Of a DNA stretch of 64,000 bases, positions 30,046 to 38,859 are shown in pieces. The notes under the pieces are model-generated. The model searched no databases. It had not been told where the DNA came from and saw only the letters and a list, made by a program, of their open reading frames with translations. A program made the translations under genes and the position numbers. This DNA comes from an uncultured Bacteroides sp. GTDB lineage: Bacteria > Bacteroidota > Bacteroidia > Chitinophagales > Chitinophagaceae. The first letter of the stretch is position 1. Each line of letters starts with the position of its first letter. The stretch spans positions 1 to 64,000 of the forward strand of contig CABHOP010000030.1 in NCBI GenBank assembly GCA_902168085.1, written 5' to 3'.

Positions 30046-31917
30046 GTGCCGGACGTAATACAACTTTTATCAGACCATATAGCCAACCAGATAGCAGCAG
30101 GAGAGGTGATACAACGCCCCGCCTCTGCCGTGAAGGAATTATTGGAGAATGCCATAGATGCAGGCGCTACGGATATACAACTGGTGATAAAAGATGCCGG
30201 CAAAGAACTGCTGCAAGTGATAGATAACGGCAAGGGTATGACCCCTACCGATGCCCGCATGAGCTTTGAGCGCCATGCTACCAGTAAGATACGCGATATC
30301 AACGACCTGTTCTCCATCCGCACGATGGGCTTTCGCGGAGAGGCGCTGGCATCTGTAGCGGCGGTGGCACAGGTAGAAATGAAGACCCGCCAGCACGATA
30401 ACGAAGTAGGCAGCAGGCTGGTGATAGAGGCGACGGAAGTAAAAACACAGGAACCCTGCGCTACGGCACCGGGCACCAACATCATGGTGAAGAACCTGTT
30501 TTACAATGTGCCCGCCCGCAGGCATTTTTTAAAAAGCAATACCACCGAGTTTCGCCATATAGTAGATGAATTTACCCGCATAGCACTGGCACATCCGCAG
30601 ATAGCCTTCAAGCTATGGCACAATGGTGCCGAGCAGTTTCACCTGGAAGCAGGCAACCTGAAAACGCGCATCAAAGGGCTGCTAGGTAATTCATATGAGA
30701 AGAACCTGGTGCCGGTAGAAGAAAGGACCGATATGCTGAATATATCGGGCTTTATAGGCAAGCCGGAAGCGGCAACCCGTACACGTGGTATGCAGTTCTT
30801 CTTCATCAACAACCGTTTTATACGCAATGCATACCTGCACCATGCACTGGTACAGGCATACGAGGGGTTGATAGAAAAAGAGTCGTTCCCATTCTATGTA
30901 CTATTCCTGGAAGTAGATCCGGCGCGTGTGGATGTGAATGTGCACCCCACCAAGCAGGAAGTGAAATTTGAAGATGACCGGATGATGTATGCTTACCTGA
31001 ATGCTGCGGTGAAGCATGCATTGGCAAAATATAACATCGCCCCATCGCTCGATTTTACGCTGAGCCCGGAGATACAGCAGCTATCCAGCATACAACTGCC
31101 TACTACGGAAAAGCAGAAGGCAGATACCGAGAAGGGCTACCTCTACAATGCTTTCAGCAATAAAAACCAGGCGCACTTTATAGAAAAGAAAGATGCCCTG
31201 AAGCAATGGAAAGACCTGTATGAAATAGCCAATACCGTAGCACCATCGCAAGAGAATACGGAAAACCTGATACCCGCACATGAAGTGCCCCACAGCCACT
31301 ATGCACAAACCGGCAACCTGCATGGCACCAATGATAAAGCACCTGCCGGCAATAGCGGCAACAGCATTATATCTGTACAGGGCGCCATGCTGGTGACGAC
31401 CGTAAAATCGGGGTTGGTACTGGTGCATATACGCCGCGCACAGGAACGTATATGGTACGAACGCCTGCTGGGCGAGTGGAACAATGGCAACACCCCATCG
31501 CAGCAATTGCTGTTCCCCATATCGTACGAGCTGGCACCGCAGGATGCTATATTACTGAACGATGCCCTGGCCGACCTGGCGCGTATTGGTTTTGACATTT
31601 CACCCTTTGGGCAGAATACCTTTGTAGTACAGGGTGTGCCCACCGGGCTACCTGCCGGCGAGGAGAAAAATGTGCTGGACGAAGTGGTAGACCAACTGAA
31701 ACATGAAGCACCCGATGCCGTAGCCCGCCGCACCGATATGCTGCTGGCCAATATGGCCCGCCGCCTGTCGCGCAATACCGATGCCATACAGCACACAGAA
31801 GGGCAACAGGCACTGATAGACGAGCTTTTTGCCTGCTCCCAACCCGAATATACCCCCGATGGTAAGAAGGTATTTACCATGATAAAGCGCGAGGCGCTGG
31901 AGGGGATGTTGGGGTAA
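30046..31917 (+). CDS. mutL: DNA mismatch repair protein MutL
   Basis: MutL links mismatch recognition by MutS to strand removal. It is 623 residues long and starts at a GTG (30046), supported by the invariant N-terminus I-x-x-L-x-x-x-x-x-N-Q-I-A-A-G-E-V. GHKL ATPase motifs are complete: ELLENAIDAGA (31-41), DNGKGM (60-65) and GFRGEAL (95-101); DVNVHPTKQEV (296-306) closes the N-terminal domain. The C-terminal dimerisation domain (about 435-620) has HIRRAQERIWYE at 461-472 where nicking MutL proteins have the metal-binding DQHAxxE motif, so the catalytic aspartate appears to be missing. The next gene starts 62 nt downstream with its own promoter box. Confidence 0.96.
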   Translation: MPDVIQLLSDHIANQIAAGEVIQRPASAVKELLENAIDAGATDIQLVIKDAGKELLQVIDNGKGMTPTDARMSFERHATSKIRDINDLFSIRTMGFRGEALASVAAVAQVEMKTRQHDNEVGSRLVIEATEVKTQEPCATAPGTNIMVKNLFYNVPARRHFLKSNTTEFRHIVDEFTRIALAHPQIAFKLWHNGAEQFHLEAGNLKTRIKGLLGNSYEKNLVPVEERTDMLNISGFIGKPEAATRTRGMQFFFINNRFIRNAYLHHALVQAYEGLIEKESFPFYVLFLEVDPARVDVNVHPTKQEVKFEDDRMMYAYLNAAVKHALAKYNIAPSLDFTLSPEIQQLSSIQLPTTEKQKADTEKGYLYNAFSNKNQAHFIEKKDALKQWKDLYEIANTVAPSQENTENLIPAHEVPHSHYAQTGNLHGTNDKAPAGNSGNSIISVQGAMLVTTVKSGLVLVHIRRAQERIWYERLLGEWNNGNTPSQQLLFPISYELAPQDAILLNDALADLARIGFDISPFGQNTFVVQGVPTGLPAGEEKNVLDEVVDQLKHEAPDAVARRTDMLLANMARRLSRNTDAIQHTEGQQALIDELFACSQPEYTPDGKKVFTMIKREALEGMLG

Positions 31918-31945
31918 AATCATCTTTCTGACAGGTATTTTTAGC

Positions 31946-31953
31946 TATTTTTG
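31946..31953 (+). promoter_or_regulatory. -7 promoter box TATTTTTG
   Basis: An exact TAnnTTTG match, with TTTC at 31924-31927 as a possible -33 (18 bp spacing). It lies 26 nt before the PaaE-like reductase. Confidence 0.5.
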
Positions 31954-31979
31954 CCAGCGCTTAAAGCGTTGTTATAAAG

Positions 31980-33068
31980 ATGTCAGCATTAAAGTTCTAC
32001 GAATTAAAAGTAAAAGAAGTACGACCTGAAACGGCCGATTGCGTATCTGTAGCACTCGAAGTGCCTGAAAATCTGAAAGCAACCTTTGCCTTTGCAGCGG
32101 GCCAGTACCTTACTTTCCGCACACAACTGGATGGTGCAGAAGTGCGCCGTTCTTACTCCATATGTGTAAGCCCGAATGATGGTGAGCTACGAGTAGCGGT
32201 GAAGAAGGTAGAGGACGGGAAATTTTCTACCCATGCTAATACCGTGTTGAAGGCCGGTGATGTGCTGGAAGTGATGCCGCCGATGGGTAAATTTTCTCCC
32301 AAAAGTGCAGCGAAGCCCAATAAACAATACCTGGCCATTGTAGCAGGTAGTGGTATTACCCCGGTGATGAGCATCATGAAAACGGTGCTGGACAATGAGC
32401 CGGATAGCCACTTTACCCTGATATATGGCAACCGCAGCCGCCAGACCATCATTTTCCGCGAAGCGATAGAAGCCCTGAAGAATATATACATGCAGCGCCT
32501 GCGGGTGTACCATATACTGAGCCGTGAGCAGATGGATATTCCCCTGTTCAATGGCCGCATAGATGCAGAAAAATGTGCTGCCTTCTGCGATTCGCTGATA
32601 AATATCAATACGATAGATGAGGCATTCATCTGCGGGCCGGAGGATATGATATTAGCCGTGCGCCAGCAGTTGATAGATATGGGTATGCCATCTGAAAGCG
32701 TACATATAGAGCTGTTCACATCTCCTGACCAGCCGAAAGCAGCGCGTGAAAAATGGGCTGCCGCACATGCCCATGATACATCAGCCATGAGCAAAGTATC
32801 CATCACGCTGGATGGTGCCACGTTTGATATGAACCTGGCTTATGGCGGCGATAATATACTGGATGCCGCCTTGAAGCATGGTGCCGACCTTCCCTACGCA
32901 TGCAAAGGTGGTGTATGCAGTACCTGCCGTGCCAAACTGGTAGAAGGTGCCGTGGATATGGAAGTGAACTATGCGCTGGAAAAAGATGAAATTGAAAAGG
33001 GCTTTATACTTACCTGCCAGTCGCACCCTAAAACAGAAAGGGTAGTGGTAGATTTTGATGCCCGCTAG
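31980..33068 (+). CDS. PaaE-type NAD(P)H:ferredoxin-like oxidoreductase
   Basis: A 362-residue cytosolic electron-transfer protein: an FAD-binding ferredoxin-reductase domain (RSYSICVSP, about 57-65), a nucleotide-binding domain (GSGITPVMS; CGPEDM) and a C-terminal plant-type 2Fe-2S domain with C-x4-C-x2-C (CKGGVCSTC) and a last Cys in LTCQSHP. The architecture and length match PaaE, which passes electrons to phenylacetyl-CoA epoxidase. No paaABCD genes are beside it, so it may serve another oxygenase. The start is ATG 31980. Confidence 0.88.
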   Translation: MSALKFYELKVKEVRPETADCVSVALEVPENLKATFAFAAGQYLTFRTQLDGAEVRRSYSICVSPNDGELRVAVKKVEDGKFSTHANTVLKAGDVLEVMPPMGKFSPKSAAKPNKQYLAIVAGSGITPVMSIMKTVLDNEPDSHFTLIYGNRSRQTIIFREAIEALKNIYMQRLRVYHILSREQMDIPLFNGRIDAEKCAAFCDSLININTIDEAFICGPEDMILAVRQQLIDMGMPSESVHIELFTSPDQPKAAREKWAAAHAHDTSAMSKVSITLDGATFDMNLAYGGDNILDAALKHGADLPYACKGGVCSTCRAKLVEGAVDMEVNYALEKDEIEKGFILTCQSHPKTERVVVDFDAR

Positions 33069-33076
33069 ATATAAGG

Positions 33077-33106
33077 AGGCGGCTGCCCCGTAAGAAACAG
33101 CCGCCT
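33077..33106. terminator. Strong hairpin between convergent genes
   Basis: A 9-bp perfect stem (33077-33085 with 33098-33106, AGGCGGCTG and CAGCCGCCT), a 12-base loop and no long T run; a probable terminator. Confidence 0.6.
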
Positions 33107-33128
33107 ATCTAAAACACACACATCTTAT

Positions 33129-33563
33129 TTATTTTCTGTCTGAATTACCGCCATCGCTGGGTGGGCGTTGTACGCTGCCATCCAGGTAATTCAGGTTACG
33201 TTGTTTGTTTTTCTGCACCCCGTCATTAACCATGCTTTCTTCCCCTAAGTATGGCGCCTGAGGGTCATCGTAAGAGACAAGGAACCGTGGGTTACGTTTT
33301 ACGCTGGTAGCCAGTTGTATAGGTACAGGTGCAGGTTTTGGTGCCACGTAGGTATAGCTATCCATCCTGCGCAAACCGTCAATGGTTTTTTGATTTTTAT
33401 CCTTGGTCTTTTTCGTAATTACTACCGAAGGTGTATTCTCATCGCAGGTAGCGTATTTATCATCTATACGGCATACTTTAAAATTCTGGTCGAACTTACT
33501 TTGAGCCGCTGCGCCGAAATGCATCATCCCGATCATTACAAGCGCTGAAAACATCATTTTCAT
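33129..33563 (-). CDS. Small exported hypothetical protein
   Basis: A 144-residue protein starting at ATG 33563, chosen over the longer frame (33590) because MKMMFSALVMIGMMHFGAAAQ is then a clean signal peptide. The mature protein has two cysteines (CRIDDKYATC) about 10 residues apart, a Pro-rich stretch (APKPAPVPIQ) and a polar tail ending in Asp/Gly/Asn/Ser/Arg/Lys. There is no lipobox and no recognised domain. It stands alone. Function unknown. Confidence 0.6.
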   Translation of the reverse strand: MKMMFSALVMIGMMHFGAAAQSKFDQNFKVCRIDDKYATCDENTPSVVITKKTKDKNQKTIDGLRRMDSYTYVAPKPAPVPIQLATSVKRNPRFLVSYDDPQAPYLGEESMVNDGVQKNKQRNLNYLDGSVQRPPSDGGNSDRK

Positions 33564-33805
33564 ATATATTGGTTTTAATAGTTTACACAATCATTGTTCT
33601 GCCTATGTATTTTAAAAACTGTTCCAAGCGCCCTGCCATGCCCGATAAGGCAACACCAATATTTGTATGAATCAATTGATTGTTTTTCAGCAGATTATAA
33701 TCTGTTAAAGAAAATATAAGGATGTAGTAGCCCTTATTTTTTGGGGAATTAATTTCCACACTACACATATTACCTTAATTGATTAGGGCATAGCATGGAA
33801 ATGAG

Positions 33806-33813
33806 TATTTTTG
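33806..33813 (+). promoter_or_regulatory. -7 promoter box TATTTTTG
   Basis: An exact match 18 nt before the Nfu start at 33832. It overlaps the beginning of the longer open frame (33811), which argues for the downstream start. Confidence 0.5.
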
Positions 33814-33831
33814 TACAAAATTGATCATACC

Positions 33832-34422
33832 ATGTTGAAGACAGGAAATACCATCGTGAGTATTTATACGGAGATGACCCCTAACCCCGAAACGATGAAG
33901 TTTGTGGCCAATAAGTTGTTGTATCCCGGTAAAAGCATTGATTTTCCTGAGGAAGCAAGTGCCACACCATCACCTTTAGCAAAAGAATTATTCGGTTTCC
34001 CTTTTATACGCAGTGTGTTTATTGCCAGCAACTTTGTAACGCTGACCAAAACACCTGAAACGCAATGGGAAGAAGTGATACCTACCATACGCGAGTTTTT
34101 GAAGCAATACCTGGAAGAAGGTAAAGCGGTGGTGAATGATGAACTGGTAGTGAAAAAAGTAGAAGCCAATACCATAAACGAAGACGATACCGATGTGGTG
34201 AAACGCATAAAGGAACTGCTGGAAAACTATGTGAAACCGGCGGTGGAAATGGACGGTGGCGCCATTAGCTACAAAGGCTATGATAATGGTGTGGTGAAGC
34301 TGATGATGCAGGGGTCCTGCTCGGGCTGCCCATCATCTATGATAACGCTGAAAGCGGGTATTGAAGGTATGATGAAGCGCATGATACCGGAAGTGAAGGA
34401 AGTAGTAGCAGAAGCAGAATAA
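33832..34422 (+). CDS. Nfu-type Fe-S cluster carrier
   Basis: A 196-residue protein with an N-terminal Nfu domain (about 8-95; YTEMTPNPETMKFV, FGFPFIRSVFI) and a C-terminal NifU-like domain (about 118-190) that binds a labile cluster through C-x2-C in GSCSGCPSS. Such proteins deliver 4Fe-4S clusters to apo-enzymes and resemble mitochondrial NFU1. The start is set at ATG 33832 because a promoter box lies at 33806-33813. A terminator follows before manC, so it is a single-gene unit. Confidence 0.9.
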   Translation: MLKTGNTIVSIYTEMTPNPETMKFVANKLLYPGKSIDFPEEASATPSPLAKELFGFPFIRSVFIASNFVTLTKTPETQWEEVIPTIREFLKQYLEEGKAVVNDELVVKKVEANTINEDDTDVVKRIKELLENYVKPAVEMDGGAISYKGYDNGVVKLMMQGSCSGCPSSMITLKAGIEGMMKRMIPEVKEVVAEAE

Positions 34423-34454
34423 AGCATAAGTTAATTTTTAGTACGATTATATAG

Positions 34455-34480
34455 CAGCTCCGCATGTGCGGGGCTGTTTT
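34455..34480 (+). terminator. Rho-independent terminator after nfu
   Basis: A stem of up to 10 bp (34455-34464 with 34467-34476, one G-T pair) followed by TTTT. Confidence 0.78.
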
Positions 34481-34537
34481 GTTATATAATCGGGTGAATT
34501 ATAGTATTTTTAGCACATCTCTCGACAGATAGTACAC

Positions 34538-35623
34538 ATGAGCAATCAGAATAATTATGTGGCCATAATGGCCGGTGGTATCGGCAGCCGTTTCTGGCCT
34601 GTTAGCCGTACAGGATATCCTAAGCAGTTTATAGACATACTGGGCACCGGCAGGTCGCTGATTCAATGGACCTATCAACGCTTTAAGCATATATGCCCGC
34701 AGGAAAACATCTACTTCATCACCAACCAGCAATATATACAAACGCTGAAGGAGCAGATACCGGAGCTGAATGATGCCAACATCATCAGCGAGCCATCGCG
34801 CAAGAATACCGCACCCTGCGCTGCTTATTTTGCGCACAAAATGATGTCGCTGAACCCGAATGCCAACATCATCATGTCGCCCGCCGACCACCTGATAATG
34901 GATGAGCGTGCATTTGAGCGCACGGCACTGGATGCACTCACCTTCGTATCCAACCATGATGCGCTGCTTACGCTGGGCATCAAACCCACACGCCCAGATA
35001 CCGGTTATGGCTATATACAGTATGATGTAGAAGAAGAACTGGATATGGTGTACCGTGTGAAGACCTTTACCGAAAAACCATCACTGGAGCTGGCACGCAC
35101 CTTCCTTAAGAGCGGCGACTTCCTTTGGAACTCGGGCATCTTTGTATGGAACGTAAAGACCATTATGGAAGCACTGGATAGATACCTGCCTGAAATGCAC
35201 GAGGTATTTACCATGGCTAAAAATGTATATAATACACCCAGGGAGGCCGAAGTTATCAGCAACTTGTATTCGCAGTGTACCAATATATCTATCGACTACG
35301 GCATTATGGAAAAGGCTAAGAATGTATTTGTGATACCTTCTTACTTTGGCTGGTGCGACCTGGGTACATGGGAAAGCGCCTATGAAAATTCTGAAAAAGA
35401 TTACCTGGGCAATGCGGTATATGGAGATAATGTGATGGTGATAGATGCCAGTGAGTGCATGATAAAAGTGCCGAATGAAAAGCTATTGGTGGTGCAGGGG
35501 CTTGAGCAGTTTATCGTAATAGACACCCCCGATGTGTTGCTGATATGTGAACGCAACCGCGAGCAGCAGATAAAAGAATATGTGGCGGAAGTGAAACGTA
35601 ACAAAGGCGAAAAATTCCTGTAA
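34538..35623 (+). CDS. manC: Mannose-1-phosphate guanylyltransferase
   Basis: A 361-residue enzyme making GDP-mannose from GTP and mannose 1-phosphate for surface glycans. The nucleotide-binding signature AGGIGSRFWPVSR is at 12-24, with the catalytic PKQF just after; ISEPSRKNTAPC, MSPADHLI and FTEKPS are typical of the ManC/CpsB core. It lacks the fused C-terminal isomerase domain found in longer bifunctional versions, which agrees with its length. The aminotransferase gene starts 4 nt after its stop, so the two are probably co-transcribed although they share no pathway. Confidence 0.93.
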   Translation: MSNQNNYVAIMAGGIGSRFWPVSRTGYPKQFIDILGTGRSLIQWTYQRFKHICPQENIYFITNQQYIQTLKEQIPELNDANIISEPSRKNTAPCAAYFAHKMMSLNPNANIIMSPADHLIMDERAFERTALDALTFVSNHDALLTLGIKPTRPDTGYGYIQYDVEEELDMVYRVKTFTEKPSLELARTFLKSGDFLWNSGIFVWNVKTIMEALDRYLPEMHEVFTMAKNVYNTPREAEVISNLYSQCTNISIDYGIMEKAKNVFVIPSYFGWCDLGTWESAYENSEKDYLGNAVYGDNVMVIDASECMIKVPNEKLLVVQGLEQFIVIDTPDVLLICERNREQQIKEYVAEVKRNKGEKFL

Positions 35624-35627
35624 CGAT

Positions 35628-36782
35628 ATGTTGCTGCCTCATAAACACACTGCAGAAGGGACGACCATTTTTACCGTAATGAGCGGGTTGGCTCAACAAC
35701 ATAATGCCATCAACCTGTCTCAGGGTTTTCCTGATTTTGCTATTGATGAACGCTTATCGCAATCGCTGCATGAGGCAGCACTAAAGGGCTTTAACCAGTA
35801 TGCACCCATGCCCGGGTTGCCGCAGCTGAGACAAGCCATAGTAGCCGACTTTAAGAAACGTTACGGCCTGCATATAGATGCGGATACGGAACTAACCATA
35901 ACACCCGGCGCTACCTATGCTATTTATACTGCCTTTACTACCATACTGGAGCCCGGCGATGAAGTGATAGTACTGGAGCCGGCGTATGATAGCTACATAC
36001 CCAATATAGAAACCAATGGCGCCAAGGCTATCACCATATCACTGCAAGCGCCCGGCTTTACAGTAGATTGGGAGCGCGTGGAGCAAGCCATCAACCTGCG
36101 TACCAAAGCCATCATCGTTAATACTCCGCATAATCCTACAGGTGCTATCTGGAGCAAGGAAGACTGGGATATGCTGGCATCGCTGGTAAAAGATACCAAT
36201 ATCATCATTCTATCCGATGAGGTGTATGAGCAACTGGTGTATGATGGCAGGCAGCACTATAGTGTATTACAACATGAAGAATTAAGGCATCGCAGTTTTG
36301 TACTCTATTCATTCGGAAAAGTATTTCATAATACGGGCTGGAAAATAGGTTATTGCATAGCGCCACCTGCATTTACAACTGCTTTCAGGCGCATACACCA
36401 GTTCTTGTGCTTTTCGGTAAATACACCGGCACAGTATGCACTGGCACAATACCTGTCGCTACCCGACCTACCGGCGGTGGCCGATATGATGCAGCAAAAG
36501 CGTGACTACTTTTTAGAGCTGCTATCGCAAACGCCATTTACCATACACCGGCCTGCAGCGGGCAGCTATTTCCAAACGGCCAGCTATGCCCACATCAGCC
36601 ATATGCCCGATACCGAATTTGCCCAATGGCTAACCCGTGAGCATGGTGTGGCTACCATTCCCATCAGTGCTTTTTATCGCCACAAAAAAGATGATAAACT
36701 GGTACGTTTTTGTTTTGCCAAAAAAGAAGAAACCATAGTGCAGGCTATAGAGCGATTGGCGAAGCTGAATGTTATGGTTTGA
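35628..36782 (+). CDS. Class I/II aminotransferase, methionine/kynurenine type
   Basis: A 384-residue fold-type I PLP aminotransferase. Motifs: LSQGFPDF near the N-terminus, NTPHNPTG in the centre, SDEVYEQLVYDG, and the PLP lysine in YSFGKVFHNTGWKIGY. The FP-F and GKVFHNTGWK pattern matches the YbdL/kynurenine aminotransferase III-like group that uses methionine, glutamine or kynurenine. It directly follows manC (4-nt gap). Its 3' end overlaps the convergent TSUP gene by 11 nt. Confidence 0.9.
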   Translation: MLLPHKHTAEGTTIFTVMSGLAQQHNAINLSQGFPDFAIDERLSQSLHEAALKGFNQYAPMPGLPQLRQAIVADFKKRYGLHIDADTELTITPGATYAIYTAFTTILEPGDEVIVLEPAYDSYIPNIETNGAKAITISLQAPGFTVDWERVEQAINLRTKAIIVNTPHNPTGAIWSKEDWDMLASLVKDTNIIILSDEVYEQLVYDGRQHYSVLQHEELRHRSFVLYSFGKVFHNTGWKIGYCIAPPAFTTAFRRIHQFLCFSVNTPAQYALAQYLSLPDLPAVADMMQQKRDYFLELLSQTPFTIHRPAAGSYFQTASYAHISHMPDTEFAQWLTREHGVATIPISAFYRHKKDDKLVRFCFAKKEETIVQAIERLAKLNVMV

Positions 36783-37560
36783 TATAATCGAGCCCCAGCT
36801 TGGCTATCAGTGCCAATACTACCAATATAAAGAACAGGCGTATAAAACCACTCCCTTTTTTTAATGCTATGTGCGAGCCCACATAGCTGCCCAGCATATT
36901 GGCAATACCTACCGGTATGGCTATATGCCATATAATAGCACCTTTTATCAGAAAGAATATCAGCGCTGATATATTGGTCACCACATTTATGACCTTGGCA
37001 TTGGCAGATGCATGTAGGAAGTTGTAGCCGAATAAAACCACGAAGGAAAATATCAGGAAGCTGCCTGTACCGGGGCCTATCAGCCCATCGTAAAAGCCAA
37101 TGATGGCACCTGTGCCTATGGCATACAGCAGGTATTGTTTCCGTGTCAGCGATTTATCTACATGATGCAGACCCAGCTCTTTTTTGAAAACAGTATAGAG
37201 TAGTACCAACACCAGTACTATCAAAATAAAGGGCATGAACTGCTCTTTGCGTACATGGCTTACCAGCAGTGCACCGCTTAGCGAACAGATGAATGCCGTA
37301 ACGATAGCAGGTGTCAGATGCTTCCAGTCTATTTCTACTTTTTGGATATAGCGGTAGGCCGATACAGACGTGCCGAAGAAAGAAGCTGTCTTGTTAGTAG
37401 CCAATGTTTGCACCAGGCTCAAGTGCGGCTGTAATACAAAGAAGGCAGGCAATTGCAACAAACCACCGCCACCCACCATAGCATCTATAAAGCCGGCAAA
37501 GAAAGCAAAACAACAAAGTGCCAGTATCAGCATGGCCTCAAAATAAGAAAAGGGCTGCAT
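36772..37560 (-). CDS. TSUP (TauE/SafE) family membrane transporter
   Basis: A 262-residue protein with about eight transmembrane helices. The family mark is the repeated G-x-x-x-G pattern: FIDAMVGGGGLLQLPAF near the N-terminus and FYDGLIGPGTGSFLIF in the second half. Relatives export or import sulfite, sulfoacetate or other small anions; the substrate here is unknown. The annotated ATG (37560) lies in the arm of a stable hairpin; Met10 (37533) is a plausible alternative start. It follows mqnC on the same strand with a 37-nt gap. Confidence 0.88.
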   Translation of the reverse strand: MQPFSYFEAMLILALCCFAFFAGFIDAMVGGGGLLQLPAFFVLQPHLSLVQTLATNKTASFFGTSVSAYRYIQKVEIDWKHLTPAIVTAFICSLSGALLVSHVRKEQFMPFILIVLVLVLLYTVFKKELGLHHVDKSLTRKQYLLYAIGTGAIIGFYDGLIGPGTGSFLIFSFVVLFGYNFLHASANAKVINVVTNISALIFFLIKGAIIWHIAIPVGIANMLGSYVGSHIALKKGSGFIRLFFILVVLALIAKLGLDYIKP

Positions 37561-37575
37561 TATCCGTGCAGCCCT
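37551..37575 (-). terminator. Hairpin overlapping the TSUP start, probable mqnC terminator
   Basis: A 9-bp perfect stem (37551-37559 with 37567-37575, AGGGCTGCA and TGCAGCCCT), followed on the minus strand by TTTTC. It either ends mqnC transcripts or masks the first ATG of the TSUP gene. Confidence 0.55.
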
Positions 37576-37597
37576 TCGTATAGTTTATGGTATGTAT

Positions 37598-38722
37598 TTA
37601 ATAATTGATCACCTGCTCTTCGATGGTTTCCGGTATGGCGCGGAACTCGTATTGCTGGTTGCGAAGCTGCGCTACAAAGCCCGCTTCGTTTATAGCTTCC
37701 TGTATGCCCTTGTAGGTAAAGCGGTGTGGTGCACCGGCAGCACTTACTACATTCTCTTCTATCATGATGGAACCAAAGTCATTGGCACCGGCATGCAGGC
37801 ACATTTGTGCTATTTGCTTGCCCACTGTCAGCCACGATGCCTGTATGTTCTTCACATTGGGCAGCATGATGCGGCTCAGGGCTATCATACGGATGTACTC
37901 TTCGCCCGTGGTCAGGTTTTTAGTACCGCGTATGCGGCGCAGCAATGTATCTACATCCTGGAATGTCCATGGTATAAAGGCAATAAAACCTTTGGCTCCT
38001 TCCGGTTTTTTAGCCTGCACTTCGCGCAGTTTCACTAAGTGCTCAAAACGCTCGTACACGGTTTCCACGTGGCCAAACATCATGGTAGCGCTGGTGGTAA
38101 GGCCCACTTTATGTGCTTCATGCATGATGTCCAGCCATTCCTGCGCACCGCATTTACCTTTCGATATCAGGCGGCGCACGCGGTCGTTCAGTATCTCTGC
38201 ACCGGGGCCGGGCATACTATCCATACCCGCTTCCTTCAGCGCCAGCAGTGCCTCCCTGTGGCTCACGTCCGATACTTTGCAGATGTGTGCTACTTCGGGT
38301 GGCCCTAAAGCATGCAGCTTCAGGTTAGGGAACATTTCTTTCAATTGCCTGAACAGGTCGGTATAATAGTCCAGCCCAAGCTCAGGATTGTGCCCGCCTT
38401 GCAGCAGCAACTGCTCACCACCATAGCGGAAGGTTTCTTCTATCTTCTTCCTGTAGGTTTCTATATCCGTAACATAAGACTCAGCATGGCCCGGTATGCG
38501 ATAGAAATTGCAGAATTTGCAATTGGCCACGCATACGTTGGTAGTATTCATGTTGCGGTCTATAATCCACGTTACTTTACCGTGAGGTACCTGTATCTTC
38601 CGCAGCTCATTGGCCACGAACATCAACTCTGTAAGGGGAGCATTTTCAAACAGGAACACGCCTTCTTCCGCACTTAAAAATTCGAACTTCAGGGCGCGTT
38701 CATACAATGTTGATAATTGCAT
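37598..38722 (-). CDS. mqnC: Cyclic dehypoxanthinyl futalosine synthase
   Basis: A radical-SAM enzyme of the futalosine route to menaquinone, closing the ring of dehypoxanthinylfutalosine. The protein is 374 residues from ATG 38722 (MQLSTLYERALKF). The cluster motif C-x3-C-x2-C reads CVANCKFCNFYR (the cysteines after the leading CV bind 4Fe-4S); GGHNPELGLDYY, SMPGPGAEIL and VSAAGAPHRFT are MqnC features that separate it from MqnE. The frame extends to 38830, but a promoter box at 38747-38754 places the 5' end inside that extension. The other mqn genes are elsewhere, as is usual. Confidence 0.93.
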   Translation of the reverse strand: MQLSTLYERALKFEFLSAEEGVFLFENAPLTELMFVANELRKIQVPHGKVTWIIDRNMNTTNVCVANCKFCNFYRIPGHAESYVTDIETYRKKIEETFRYGGEQLLLQGGHNPELGLDYYTDLFRQLKEMFPNLKLHALGPPEVAHICKVSDVSHREALLALKEAGMDSMPGPGAEILNDRVRRLISKGKCGAQEWLDIMHEAHKVGLTTSATMMFGHVETVYERFEHLVKLREVQAKKPEGAKGFIAFIPWTFQDVDTLLRRIRGTKNLTTGEEYIRMIALSRIMLPNVKNIQASWLTVGKQIAQMCLHAGANDFGSIMIEENVVSAAGAPHRFTYKGIQEAINEAGFVAQLRNQQYEFRAIPETIEEQVINY

Positions 38723-38746
38723 GGATGCTAATAAAATATTGAACTG

Positions 38747-38754
38747 CAAATTTA
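38747..38754 (-). promoter_or_regulatory. -7 promoter box TAAATTTG
   Basis: The minus strand matches TAnnTTTG, 24 nt before ATG 38722 of mqnC. It decides the shorter start. Confidence 0.5.
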
Positions 38755-38859
38755 GGTAAAAACCAAGGGGCAACACCATGTTTTCCCTAATACTTGTATA
38801 TAAATGGGCGGATTTTATATATCTACCCATGCTAGATTTTTTTTCGTTAATTTGTACTG

